64,000 nt of DNA, from positions 1 through 64,000 of the forward strand of contig NZ_MWUJ01000004.1 of assembly GCF_002210225.1 (NCBI RefSeq), written 5' to 3'. Both the position numbers and the translations under genes were made by a program. Under the pieces are notes generated by a model. It made no database searches and was not told the origin of the DNA. It saw only the letters and a list, made by a program, of their open reading frames with translations. Source of the DNA: Geofilum rhodophaeum. Its GTDB lineage: Bacteria; Bacteroidota; Bacteroidia; Bacteroidales; Marinilabiliaceae. This document shows, piece after piece, positions 28,739-36,933 of the stretch. Each line of letters starts with the position of its first letter. The stretch's first letter is position 1.

Positions 28739-29983
28739 CTAATTCAGGGCACCTTGCCACTTATCGCTGTCGAGCTTTTGGGCCGACTGCTTCAATACTT
28801 CCTGAAAATAATGCGTATTACTGAAACCATTGTCCTGGTACTCCCAGGCAGCAGCAAAGGCATACTCCACCGAAAGGCCCTCTAAGAGCTGAAGTGCAGT
28901 CAAATGCGTTTCAATAATGCCCTCACCACTTTTGGGGGCGGCTTTATATTGAACAAAGTGCTGATCAGGAATTATGACTCCCAAGCCCAACACCTCATCC
29001 TTATACCCCTGATTGCCATGTGTTCCAAAAATGCGAAAACCTTCAGCATCCACTTCAAATACAGGAAGCTCGTGCATATCAACAATACCGGTATAAAGAA
29101 ATTCGTCGCCCTGTAAACCTTCTACCCATACCTGGCTGCGGTAAAAATAGTCGCCGGCATAAATGGAGATCCGATGTTTTACATCGTACAAACGATCCCC
29201 TGCAGGAACTCCCTCAAAAGTCAGATCGAACACCGCACGAACGGGACCCTCACTAATCAAGTGGTATCCGCCCTTTTCTGCAGGTCCAACCCGGTGCAGC
29301 TCATCACCAAAGCCTATAGCCAGAGCACCTGCACCCAGGGAAGCGCCTACCTTAAGCACATCCATCCCCCAATCGTCAAGGGAGTGGTAGTCCTGCCCTT
29401 CAATGCCGGCCTTATCCAATACCAGTTCGCTGGTACGCTTACCAAAAACATCCATGCCATTGCGGGCATCATAGTAATTGCGGAAACCCACCACATCGTT
29501 TTCCCATGCGGGGCCTTCCATCTGAAAAACAGCTGAAATGGTGGGACTGTCGACCGAATGCAAGCGATCGGCCTCCTTAACTTCCTCATAAGGCGCATCA
29601 CGACGAGCAAAACGCACATTGGTGCGCTGGGGAAAGTCGAGCTCTGCTGCTTCAACCACCTCAAAAGAAAACTTCAACGTCTCCTCCTGAGCAAAATCGG
29701 CCTGAAACACCAATTCGTCCCATTTCTGGTCTCCATTGAGATCGTCAAGCTGAACGGGCAATACCTGTCCCTTGTCACTGGTCACTTTAACCGCCATTTC
29801 GGCAGACACTTCGGATTGAACCAGGCGCTCTACCTGGGCCCGATCCAAAACAAAAGCCTTTCCCTTAACAGGCTGAGAATAGGGATTGGTCACTTCAAAA
29901 ACCGGTCCCGAAGCCGGCGAGCAAGCCGCCAGCAACAGGATCGATACCATACTAAAAACCAAAGTTATCCTTCGCATAAGCAT
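28739..29983 (-). CDS. DUF4861 domain lipoprotein of a uronate operon
   Basis: This 414-residue exported protein has a lipobox (LLLAAC) near residue 21. The rest matches the DUF4861 family, often found in Bacteroidota polysaccharide loci and rich in beta structure: VTNPYSQPVKGKAFVLDR near the start, LDDLNGDQKWDELVFQ, and late HGNQGYKDEVLGLGV. No biochemical activity is assigned with confidence; it may be a glycan-active enzyme or binding protein. It is the last gene of the lacI-BNR-kduI-kduD unit, so its substrate probably yields unsaturated uronates. An ATG two codons in could also start. Confidence 0.78.
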   Translation of the reverse strand: MLMRRITLVFSMVSILLLAACSPASGPVFEVTNPYSQPVKGKAFVLDRAQVERLVQSEVSAEMAVKVTSDKGQVLPVQLDDLNGDQKWDELVFQADFAQEETLKFSFEVVEAAELDFPQRTNVRFARRDAPYEEVKEADRLHSVDSPTISAVFQMEGPAWENDVVGFRNYYDARNGMDVFGKRTSELVLDKAGIEGQDYHSLDDWGMDVLKVGASLGAGALAIGFGDELHRVGPAEKGGYHLISEGPVRAVFDLTFEGVPAGDRLYDVKHRISIYAGDYFYRSQVWVEGLQGDEFLYTGIVDMHELPVFEVDAEGFRIFGTHGNQGYKDEVLGLGVIIPDQHFVQYKAAPKSGEGIIETHLTALQLLEGLSVEYAFAAAWEYQDNGFSNTHYFQEVLKQSAQKLDSDKWQGALN

Positions 29984-30000
29984 AGCTTTAGGGGTTAATA

Positions 30001-30798
30001 CTAAAGATCGTTTTCACCTTTCACATAGCCAAAATTGGCCAGAATACCACCATCTACATAAAGCACGTGACCATTAACGAAATCACTGGCTTTTGAGGCC
30101 AAAAACAAAGCCGCATTACCTACATCTTCCGGTTCACCCCAGCGCCCGGCAGGGGTACGGGTCATAACCAAATCGTTAAAGGGGTGGCCGTTTTCGCGAA
30201 TGGGGGCCGTTTGCGATGTGGCAATGTAACCGGGACCAATACCATTAATCTGCAGGTTGTACTTGGCCCATTCGCAAGTCATGTTGGCCGTAAGCAACTT
30301 CAGTCCACCCTTGGCAGCAGCATAGGCCGAAACAGAGTTGCGTCCGTAAACACTCATCATCGAACACATATTGATGATTTTTCCGGAACGCTGCGCAATC
30401 ATTTTAGGCGCCACACGCTTGGCCACAATCAGGGGAGCAACCAGATCCACATCAATAACCTGACGAAAATCATCCATGGGCATATCTAAAATAGGAATGC
30501 GCTTAATGATACCGGCGTTGTTAACCAGAATATCCACAGTCCCTACTTCTTTTTCAATTTGACTGATGCCACGATCCACATCCGCTTCGTTGGTGACATT
30601 GAACACCAGGGTATAAACATCAATGCCGTCTTTAGCGTACTCCGCCTTACAGGCATCCAAACGATCCTGAGCCAAATCATTGACACAAATTTTAGCACCG
30701 GCCTTACCCAGAACCTTACCAATGGCCATACCAATTCCGTGTGTTCCACCGGTAATCAAAGCCACTTTTCCTTTCAAATCAAACAATTCTGTAATCAT
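30001..30798 (-). CDS. kduD: KduD-type 2-dehydro-3-deoxy-D-gluconate 5-dehydrogenase (SDR)
   Basis: KduD reduces 2,5-diketo-3-deoxygluconate to 2-keto-3-deoxygluconate (KDG) after KduI. The 265-residue SDR has the NAD(P) motif TGGTHGIG at 16-23, NNAG near 93-96 and the catalytic Tyr159/Lys163 pair in YAAAK. Similar proteins are often called gluconate 5-dehydrogenase; the position 32 bases after kduI favours the KduD role, although gluconate activity is not excluded. KDG made here would be phosphorylated by KdgK from the divergent arm. Confidence 0.88.
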   Translation of the reverse strand: MITELFDLKGKVALITGGTHGIGMAIGKVLGKAGAKICVNDLAQDRLDACKAEYAKDGIDVYTLVFNVTNEADVDRGISQIEKEVGTVDILVNNAGIIKRIPILDMPMDDFRQVIDVDLVAPLIVAKRVAPKMIAQRSGKIINMCSMMSVYGRNSVSAYAAAKGGLKLLTANMTCEWAKYNLQINGIGPGYIATSQTAPIRENGHPFNDLVMTRTPAGRWGEPEDVGNAALFLASKASDFVNGHVLYVDGGILANFGYVKGENDL

Positions 30799-30830
30799 TG
30801 CTGTATGTTATTTAGTTAATATATAATTAC

Positions 30831-31667
30831 TTAACGAAGCTCTCCGGGTTGACGAACATCCATATCACCATAATCGAGGTTTTCACCAGCCATTCCCCAG
30901 ATAAAGGTGTAGTTGGAAGTTCCGGCACCACTGTGAATACTCCAGGTGGGAGAAATCACGGCCTGCTCATTCTTCATCCAGATGTGACGGGTTTCTTCAG
31001 GCTGCCCCATAAAGTGGCACACCACCTGGTCCTCAGGCACCTCAAAGTAAAAATAAGCTTCCATTCGACGATTGTGCGTATGTGCGGGCATGGTATTCCA
31101 CACACTTCCGGGCTTCAATTCAGTCATACCCATTTGCAACTGACAAGTCTCTACCACAGAATTCACCATCAACTTATTAATCTGACGGTGATTGGCGGTT
31201 TCAAGACTGCCCAGCACCACCACTTCGGCATCCTTCAAAGTGACTTTTTTATTCGGAAATTTATGATGCGCAGGAGCAGAGTTGATGTACAAGCGTGCAG
31301 GTTTAGATGGGTCTACAGAGCTCATTACGACCTCCTTATTACCTTTACCCAGGTACAAAGCCTCTTTAAAACCCAGCTCATAGCTTTCTCCATCGGCAGT
31401 AATCTTTGCGGGTCCCCCCACGTTGATGAAACCGATTTCCCTGCGATCAAGATAATGGTCGGCCTTCAACTCCTCAAAAGTTTCGAGCTTCAATGCTTCC
31501 TTGGTAGGCACGGCTCCGCCAACAATCAAACGATCGTAAAGCGAATAAACCATTTTCACTTCCCCTGCCTGAAACAGGTCTTCAATCAGAAACTCTTTTC
31601 TGAGTCGCTGAGTATCGTAATTTTTAACATCGGCCGGATGGGCCGCATACCTTAATTCCCAATTCAT
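30831..31667 (-). CDS. kduI: 5-keto-4-deoxyuronate isomerase KduI
   Basis: KduI isomerises 5-keto-4-deoxyuronate, the spontaneous product of unsaturated uronates released by pectin lyases and GH105-type enzymes, to 2,5-diketo-3-deoxygluconate. The 278-residue cupin protein has the expected length, and the zinc ligands fall at H196, H198, E203 and H245 in PAHTHNRRMEAY and SIHSG. It is cytoplasmic and lies directly before kduD. The pair joins the surface lyases at the right of the window to KDG metabolism. Confidence 0.96.
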   Translation of the reverse strand: MNWELRYAAHPADVKNYDTQRLRKEFLIEDLFQAGEVKMVYSLYDRLIVGGAVPTKEALKLETFEELKADHYLDRREIGFINVGGPAKITADGESYELGFKEALYLGKGNKEVVMSSVDPSKPARLYINSAPAHHKFPNKKVTLKDAEVVVLGSLETANHRQINKLMVNSVVETCQLQMGMTELKPGSVWNTMPAHTHNRRMEAYFYFEVPEDQVVCHFMGQPEETRHIWMKNEQAVISPTWSIHSGAGTSNYTFIWGMAGENLDYGDMDVRQPGELR

Positions 31668-31731
31668 AACTAACTATTTTATAGGATTAAACTTTAAAAC
31701 AAATTTCCTTTTGATTGCAAGCTGCTTTTAA

Positions 31732-33063
31732 CTACTCAAAATAACGCTTCAAGGCTCTTTTGTCAAGGTCAAAGACCCGAACCGGCTGAGGCGCCAGTTC
31801 AACTTCACGTTCACCGCCCTCGCCCTGCCCCACACGCTGTATAAAAAGACTCAGGATCCCTTTTTTACGCCAAAGTTCGGTGTCGTACGAAGGTTCCCAC
31901 TGGTCCACCACCAGATCCTCCGCTACCCTTGTCGTCCACTGCATACCCGTTCCCGTCTCGGCGCTGGCTAAAACCACCGCATTGCCTACCTCCTCATCAC
32001 GATAAATCAAATAAAAGCGGGTAGATCCCCCCAAATCTTCGGACAGAAGCTGGGGACGGCTGACAGGAATGCGCCGGGTGCCGCCACCACCAAGGTAAAA
32101 AGGGGTGCTGCGCTTCGAGGCACGACTGAGTTGCCAACCCTCCGCTGTTCGATAAACCACATTAAACTGCGGCACCGAGTCTCCACGCGCAGTCCAATAC
32201 GAAGCTATGGCCGGATTACCCGAGGCGTCGGTCGTCATAGCTGTTTGATTAATGAGACTGCTCTTTTGTGGAATTTCAACAATTACAGTGGGCTGATCAT
32301 AAGTAATTGGCAGACTGAGGGGCGCGCCATCGGAATTACGCCACGTATAGCCGCCATCGGGCGAATAAGCATAACACAGATTGTGGTTGGTTTCAACATC
32401 CCAGGTGGTACGCCATACCCACGACAAATGAACACCTCCTTCGTTGTCCACCGCCATTTGCCAATAAGCATTTCGTTGACCTTCCCCACTCACCAGATTA
32501 TCGTGTACCCTTACCCAACTGCCTTCGTTTTGTCGGTAACGATTCAGCACAACATTTCCGGCACCCGAAGCACCGTAGCGATAAACAAACAAAATATCGC
32601 CATCGGGCAAGGTGTAAAATTCGGGATAAGTAACCCCGTCGTCTTCCAGATGATTGACCATTTTCATTTTGGGCCCAAGCTTCAGACTTTGAGGTGCAAG
32701 GGAACGGGCATAATTCAGGGGATGTCCGTGGTGGTCCCACGAGACATGCAAATAACCCTCCCCATCCACCATCAGACTGATGATATTGTGGGCATCCCTG
32801 ACATTACCGGTGTAAGGCGTTGCTTCGACCTGCCAGTTGCTGCTGCCGTGTTTCCGCTTTCCGAGCATCATGACACCGGTGCTGTCGTAATAGGCTACGT
32901 ATTGAAAATCCTCATCAGACACCAGGGAATTTTTCCGAAAAATGGTCGCATTTACTGAAGTCCTGGCCCATCCCGCTCCAACTTGAGTGACTACGGGACG
33001 GGAATTGCAACTCATCACCAAAAGCAATAAGGCAAGCATCCCCAAAACAAACAAGTTCTTCAT
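31732..33063 (-). CDS. BNR-4 repeat beta-propeller lipoprotein
   Basis: From the ATG at 33063 the product has 443 residues with a lipobox (LLVMSC, Cys19). The body matches the BNR_4 seven-bladed propeller group, with the hallmark DAHNIISLMVDGEGYLHVSW followed by DHHGHPLNYARS (H92, H111, H112, H114). Some members of this fold are uronate-specific polysaccharide lyases or rhamnosidases, so an enzyme giving unsaturated uronates is a reasonable guess, but catalytic residues cannot be assigned by eye. It sits between lacI and kduI. Upstream in-frame residues to 33177 overlap lacI and were dropped. Confidence 0.78.
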   Translation of the reverse strand: MKNLFVLGMLALLLLVMSCNSRPVVTQVGAGWARTSVNATIFRKNSLVSDEDFQYVAYYDSTGVMMLGKRKHGSSNWQVEATPYTGNVRDAHNIISLMVDGEGYLHVSWDHHGHPLNYARSLAPQSLKLGPKMKMVNHLEDDGVTYPEFYTLPDGDILFVYRYGASGAGNVVLNRYRQNEGSWVRVHDNLVSGEGQRNAYWQMAVDNEGGVHLSWVWRTTWDVETNHNLCYAYSPDGGYTWRNSDGAPLSLPITYDQPTVIVEIPQKSSLINQTAMTTDASGNPAIASYWTARGDSVPQFNVVYRTAEGWQLSRASKRSTPFYLGGGGTRRIPVSRPQLLSEDLGGSTRFYLIYRDEEVGNAVVLASAETGTGMQWTTRVAEDLVVDQWEPSYDTELWRKKGILSLFIQRVGQGEGGEREVELAPQPVRVFDLDKRALKRYFE

Positions 33064-33079
33064 TATACATCCTTTAAAA

Positions 33080-34105
33080 TCAATATGCTGTTGTTTCACC
33101 ACGCATAGAAGAATCTCTGACCAGTAAACGAACCGGCACCACTTCTTCCCAATCGGCTTCCATGGGGGCTTTCCCATTTATGGCACGAATAAGCGCCTTG
33201 GCGGTAAGATGCCCCATATCGTGTGCATTCTGTTCAACCGTTGAGAGTCGTGGCGTAATAAAGTCGGAAAAAGGCTCGTTGGCAAAGCCAACAATCCCCA
33301 TTGCAGAAGGAACACTCAGGCCCTTATCATGCAAGGCCTGCATAGCTCCAATAGCCGCAAAATCGCCGGCGCAAAACACCGCATCAAACCGGGTTTGCTG
33401 CAAGAGGCTAAGGGTACTCTCATAACCGGTTTCCCGGGTAATGGAATTTTCCATAACGCCGATATCGATTGGCAGTCCGGCCTCTTCCAGGGCATATTTA
33501 TAGCCCCGATACCGTTCCTGATATACATTTATATTAAGCGAACCTGTTAAATGAGCAATTCGCTTATAACCACTCTTGATCAAGTGCTTAACGGCCAGAT
33601 AAGCCCCTGAAAAATTATCATTAGTAATTCTGGGTCCGGCAACTGCCGTGTGCACACGGTCAAACTGAACAACAGGCACCTTCTCCCGGGCGGCGGACTC
33701 AAAAACACTAAAATCAATGGTTTCCAAGGCATGCGATAAGATGATGCCGGCCACCCTGTTCTTCAACAAGACCTGAACAGCCAACTTCTCCAACTCGGCC
33801 TTTTCGTGACTCTGACAAATGAGCAGATTAAACCCGGCCGGATTCAACACCTCTTCTACGGCACTGATTACATGACTAAAAAAGTGCCGGTTGATCCTTG
33901 GCACCACCATGCCTACCGTATCGCTTTTGCCGCGTCGCAGGGCGGCTGCCACCACATTGGGCTGATAACCCATTTCCAAAGCCTTTTCACGCACCTTGTC
34001 TCTGGTCAGCTCGCTCACACGGGGATTCCCTGCCAAGGCACGGGAAACCGTAGAGGGGGTGACCCCCAGCGCAGCTGCGATATCTATTATAGTAGTACGT
34101 TTCAT
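33080..34105 (-). CDS. LacI family transcriptional regulator of the kdu operon
   Basis: This 341-residue repressor starts MKRTTIIDIAAALGVTPSTV with the LacI-type helix-turn-helix (residues ~4-23), a hinge helix at about 50-60 and a periplasmic-binding-protein-like effector domain (about 60-335, e.g. VGMVVPRINRHFFS). It is first in the operon lacI-BNR-kduI-kduD-DUF4861. A perfect palindrome in its own promoter is a likely operator, implying autoregulation and relief by a pectin breakdown product such as KDG; the effector is inferred. The ATG at 34105 is chosen because the helix-turn-helix begins there. Confidence 0.9.
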   Translation of the reverse strand: MKRTTIIDIAAALGVTPSTVSRALAGNPRVSELTRDKVREKALEMGYQPNVVAAALRRGKSDTVGMVVPRINRHFFSHVISAVEEVLNPAGFNLLICQSHEKAELEKLAVQVLLKNRVAGIILSHALETIDFSVFESAAREKVPVVQFDRVHTAVAGPRITNDNFSGAYLAVKHLIKSGYKRIAHLTGSLNINVYQERYRGYKYALEEAGLPIDIGVMENSITRETGYESTLSLLQQTRFDAVFCAGDFAAIGAMQALHDKGLSVPSAMGIVGFANEPFSDFITPRLSTVEQNAHDMGHLTAKALIRAINGKAPMEADWEEVVPVRLLVRDSSMRGETTAY

Positions 34106-34128
34106 TGACCAGACTTCAGATAATAGAG

Positions 34129-34136
34129 CAAAAATA
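34129..34136 (-). promoter_or_regulatory. Putative -7 box of the lacI-kdu operon
   Basis: On the minus strand this reads TATTTTTG, a full TAnnTTTG match, 23 bases before the lacI ATG. A TTG lies about 21 bases further upstream. Confidence 0.5.
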
Positions 34137-34146
34137 CAAACGTTTG
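34137..34146. promoter_or_regulatory. Putative LacI-family operator
   Basis: CAAACGTTTG is a perfect palindrome with the central CG typical of LacI-family operators. It directly adjoins the lacI -7 box, in the -33/-7 spacer, where a bound repressor would block transcription. Confidence 0.5.
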
Positions 34147-34329
34147 CACAAAAAACACAATTTACGGCTGCTTTTTTTCTATTGCTCAACGAGTCTCCCA
34201 AAACAACAGGCCAAAGCGCAGTCCCTTAAGCGACTTAAAACCCAAGACCACAAAACCCTCACAACAAACACCTTACCAAATCACAACACCTTTTCAAACA
34301 AAAAACCCACAGCGATACCGCCCTTTTTA

Positions 34330-34361
34330 TTTGGAAAAAATTAGAAGCTGCCGTATATTCG
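34330..34361 (+). promoter_or_regulatory. Putative promoter of the uxaC operon
   Basis: TTTG (34330-34333) is spaced 20 bases from TATATTCG (34354-34361), one mismatch from TAnnTTTG. The uxaC ATG lies 25 bases further downstream. Confidence 0.5.
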
Positions 34362-34364
34362 TGT

Positions 34365-34374
34365 TCGTTAACGA
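34365..34374. promoter_or_regulatory. Putative operator of the uxaC operon
   Basis: TCGTTAACGA is a perfect 10-bp palindrome located at the expected transcription start, just after the -7 box. It differs from the lacI palindrome, so a second repressor, perhaps the LacI protein encoded at 45461, may bind it. Confidence 0.42.
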
Positions 34375-34386
34375 CAATAAACAATT

Positions 34387-35781
34387 ATGGGAAAATTTAT
34401 TCATGCCGACTTTGTATTGGAAGGCAAAACAGCACAAAAGCTTTATCACGATTATGCAGAGCAACTGCCCATCGTAGATTTTCACTGCCACCTGTCGCCC
34501 CAACTCATTGCCGAAAACCATCGCTTTGAGAGTCTGGGACAGATTTGGTTGGAGGGAGACCATTACAAGTGGCGCGCTATGCGCACCAATGGCGTAGATG
34601 AGGAATACTGCACCGGAAGCAAAACCTTTCTTGAAAAATTTCACAAGTGGGCCGAAACTGTTCCCTCTACCATAGGCAACCCCCTGCACCACTGGACGCA
34701 TTTGGAGCTGGCCCGTCATTTCAATATTTATGACGTACTGGGGCCGGACAATGCCCAGCGCATACACGACCAGGCCACTGAAATGTTGCAGCAGGACGAC
34801 TTAAGGACCCAAAATCTGCTGAAGAAAATGAATGTGGCCGTGGTGGGTACAACGGATGACCCGGCCGACAATCTGGAACACCACGCTGCCCTTAAGGATT
34901 TCAGCGTTAAGGTGCGTCCCACTTTCCGTCCCGATAACGTACTGAAAACCGAGGACCTCGAATTCTTCAACAACTATATTCAGAAACTGGCTTCGGCAGC
35001 AGGCCTCAGCATCAACAGTCTCGACGACCTGATTGCTGCACTGGATAAGCGGCATGACTTCTTCGACAAAATGGGTTGCCGTGCTTCGGATCATGGTCTG
35101 GACCGTTTGTATTACAGGGAGAACTTCCGTGAAGGCAGCGACAAAACCTTTAAAAAGCTCCTCAACGGCGAAAGCATTTCGGCCGAAGAAACCGAAGGCT
35201 ACCGTACATATGTCATGTACGAGCTTTGTAAAATGAACCACAAGCGGGGCTGGGTACAGCAATTTCACCTGGGCGCGATGCGCAACAACAATACCCGGAT
35301 GTTTAAAAAGCTGGGACCCGATGTTGGTTTTGACTCTATTGGTAATCCACAGGACGCTACCAAGATTTCGCGTTTCATGGATTTACTCGACAGTGAGGAC
35401 AAGCTCACAAAGACCATTCTATATAACCTGAACCCCTCAGACAATGAAATGTTTGTGACCATGCTGGGCAACTTTCAGGACGGCAAAACTCCCGGAAAGA
35501 TTCAATACGGTGCCGGCTGGTGGTTTCTCGATCAAAAAGTAGGTATGGAAAAGCACCTGCGCGACTTGTCGGTACTGGGACTCCTGGCGCGTTTTGTGGG
35601 TATGGTGACCGACTCCCGCAGCTTCCTTTCTTATCCCCGTCACGAATATTTCCGTCGCATTTTGTGCAATCACCTGGGCAACGAGGTGGACAAAGGCATG
35701 ATTCCCAACGATCAGGAGTTGCTCAAGACTGTTGTGGAAGACATTTGCTGCCACAACCCCATGCGTTATTTCGGTTTTTAA
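34387..35781 (+). CDS. uxaC: Glucuronate/galacturonate isomerase UxaC
   Basis: UxaC converts D-galacturonate to D-tagaturonate and D-glucuronate to D-fructuronate in the cytoplasm. The 464-residue protein has normal length and the amidohydrolase-like metal motif DFHCH at residues 31-35, plus late landmarks GAGWWFLDQKVGMEKHL and the C-terminal DICCHNPMRYFGF (quoted in part). It is the first gene of the long plus-strand uronate operon, with its own promoter and palindromic operator candidate, and the next gene, kdgK, follows after 30 bases. Confidence 0.96.
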   Translation: MGKFIHADFVLEGKTAQKLYHDYAEQLPIVDFHCHLSPQLIAENHRFESLGQIWLEGDHYKWRAMRTNGVDEEYCTGSKTFLEKFHKWAETVPSTIGNPLHHWTHLELARHFNIYDVLGPDNAQRIHDQATEMLQQDDLRTQNLLKKMNVAVVGTTDDPADNLEHHAALKDFSVKVRPTFRPDNVLKTEDLEFFNNYIQKLASAAGLSINSLDDLIAALDKRHDFFDKMGCRASDHGLDRLYYRENFREGSDKTFKKLLNGESISAEETEGYRTYVMYELCKMNHKRGWVQQFHLGAMRNNNTRMFKKLGPDVGFDSIGNPQDATKISRFMDLLDSEDKLTKTILYNLNPSDNEMFVTMLGNFQDGKTPGKIQYGAGWWFLDQKVGMEKHLRDLSVLGLLARFVGMVTDSRSFLSYPRHEYFRRILCNHLGNEVDKGMIPNDQELLKTVVEDICCHNPMRYFGF

Positions 35782-35811
35782 TCAATCATACTCAAACAAA
35801 CTATCGAACAA

Positions 35812-36849
35812 ATGACACCAAGAGTTGTATCTTTCGGAGAGATTATGCTGAGACTCTCCACGCCTGGTTATCAGCGCTTTGCTCAGGCCACTTCTTTCGA
35901 TGCCTGTTACGGTGGCGGCGAGGCCAACGTAGCGGTTTCCCTGGCCAATTACGGACTGGATTCTTCCTTTGTAACGGCTTTGCCTAAAAACGACATCGGA
36001 CGCGCCTGTTATATGGAATTGAACAAATACGGCGTGGACACCAGCGACATTGCCTTCGGCGGCGAACGCCTGGGCATCTATTTTTTGGAGACGGGTGCTG
36101 TAGCACGTGCCAGCAAGGTGGTGTACGACCGGGCCCATTCTTCGTTTGCCGAAGTTAAGCCTGGCCAGTTCGATTGGGAAAAGATTTTTGAAGGCGCATC
36201 GTGGTTCCACTGGACCGGCATTACCCCAGCCGTTTCGCAGGGTGCAGCCGACGTACTGAAGGAAGCCATTGCTGTAGCCAACAAAAAGGGCATTACGGTA
36301 TCTACCGACCTCAACTACCGCAAAAACTTGTGGAAGTACGGAAAGAGCGCCAGTGAAGTAATGCCCGACCTGGTGGCAGGTTGCGACGTAGTACTGGGCA
36401 ACGAGGAAGATGCGGAGATGGTTCTGGGCATTAAGCCCGAGGGCGTAGATGTGACCGGTGGTCATGTAGAGGCCGAAGCTTACCGCAGTGTTTCTCAGCA
36501 AATCATGGCCCGCTTTCCCCGTGTGAAAAAAGTAATTACCACCCTGCGCGGTTCGGTAAGTGCCAACCACAACTCCTGGTCGGGCGTGCTGTACGACGGT
36601 AAAAACCTGTACACTGCACCCACCTATCAGATTACCCACATTGTGGACCGTGTAGGCGGCGGCGACTCCTTTATGGGTGGCCTTATTTATGGCTTGCTGA
36701 CTTACACCGGCGACGACGAAAAAGCCCTGCGCTTTGCTACTGCCGCCTCTTGTCTCAAGCACACCATCAACGGCGACTTTAACCAGGTTACTGTTGAGGA
36801 AGTTGAGAAACTGATGGGCGGAGATGCCTCCGGCCGTGTTTCCCGCTAA
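35812..36849 (+). CDS. kdgK: 2-dehydro-3-deoxygluconokinase, PfkB family
   Basis: KdgK phosphorylates KDG to KDPG with ATP. The 345-residue PfkB/ribokinase-fold protein starts with VVSFGEIMLRLSTPG, has the GGGEANVAVSLANYG substrate/Gly motif at about 34-48 and the C-terminal signature DRVGGGDSFMGG, with catalytic base D285. Position between uxaC and kdgA supports KDG as substrate. An intrinsic terminator between this gene and kdgA may lower expression of the genes beyond. Confidence 0.93.
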   Translation: MTPRVVSFGEIMLRLSTPGYQRFAQATSFDACYGGGEANVAVSLANYGLDSSFVTALPKNDIGRACYMELNKYGVDTSDIAFGGERLGIYFLETGAVARASKVVYDRAHSSFAEVKPGQFDWEKIFEGASWFHWTGITPAVSQGAADVLKEAIAVANKKGITVSTDLNYRKNLWKYGKSASEVMPDLVAGCDVVLGNEEDAEMVLGIKPEGVDVTGGHVEAEAYRSVSQQIMARFPRVKKVITTLRGSVSANHNSWSGVLYDGKNLYTAPTYQITHIVDRVGGGDSFMGGLIYGLLTYTGDDEKALRFATAASCLKHTINGDFNQVTVEEVEKLMGGDASGRVSR

Positions 36850-36862
36850 GGTATAATCCAAA

Positions 36863-36896
36863 GGCAGCCTGCCGGGGTCGGCAGGTCTGCTTTTTT
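36863..36896 (+). terminator. Internal terminator between kdgK and kdgA
   Basis: GCAG-CTGCCG pairs with CGGCAG-CTGC around GGGT with small internal offsets, followed by TTTTTTATTG. It lies within the operon, 14 bases after the kdgK stop. Confidence 0.75.
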
Positions 36897-36933
36897 ATTG
36901 CATCAAAAACCTATTCTTAAGAAAATAAAAAAA

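Noticed and set aside
30001-30798. Naming the SDR gluconate 5-dehydrogenase and adding it to the gluconate branch
   Set aside because: Its place 32 bases after kduI makes the KduD role simpler; gluconate activity would need an assay.
35782-36861. A 359-codon antisense ORF across kdgK
   Set aside because: It mirrors a well-identified kinase gene, shows no family motifs, and similar mirror ORFs occur opposite uvrA, recG, the PfkB paralogue, the LarA-like gene and lacI. It reflects codon bias.
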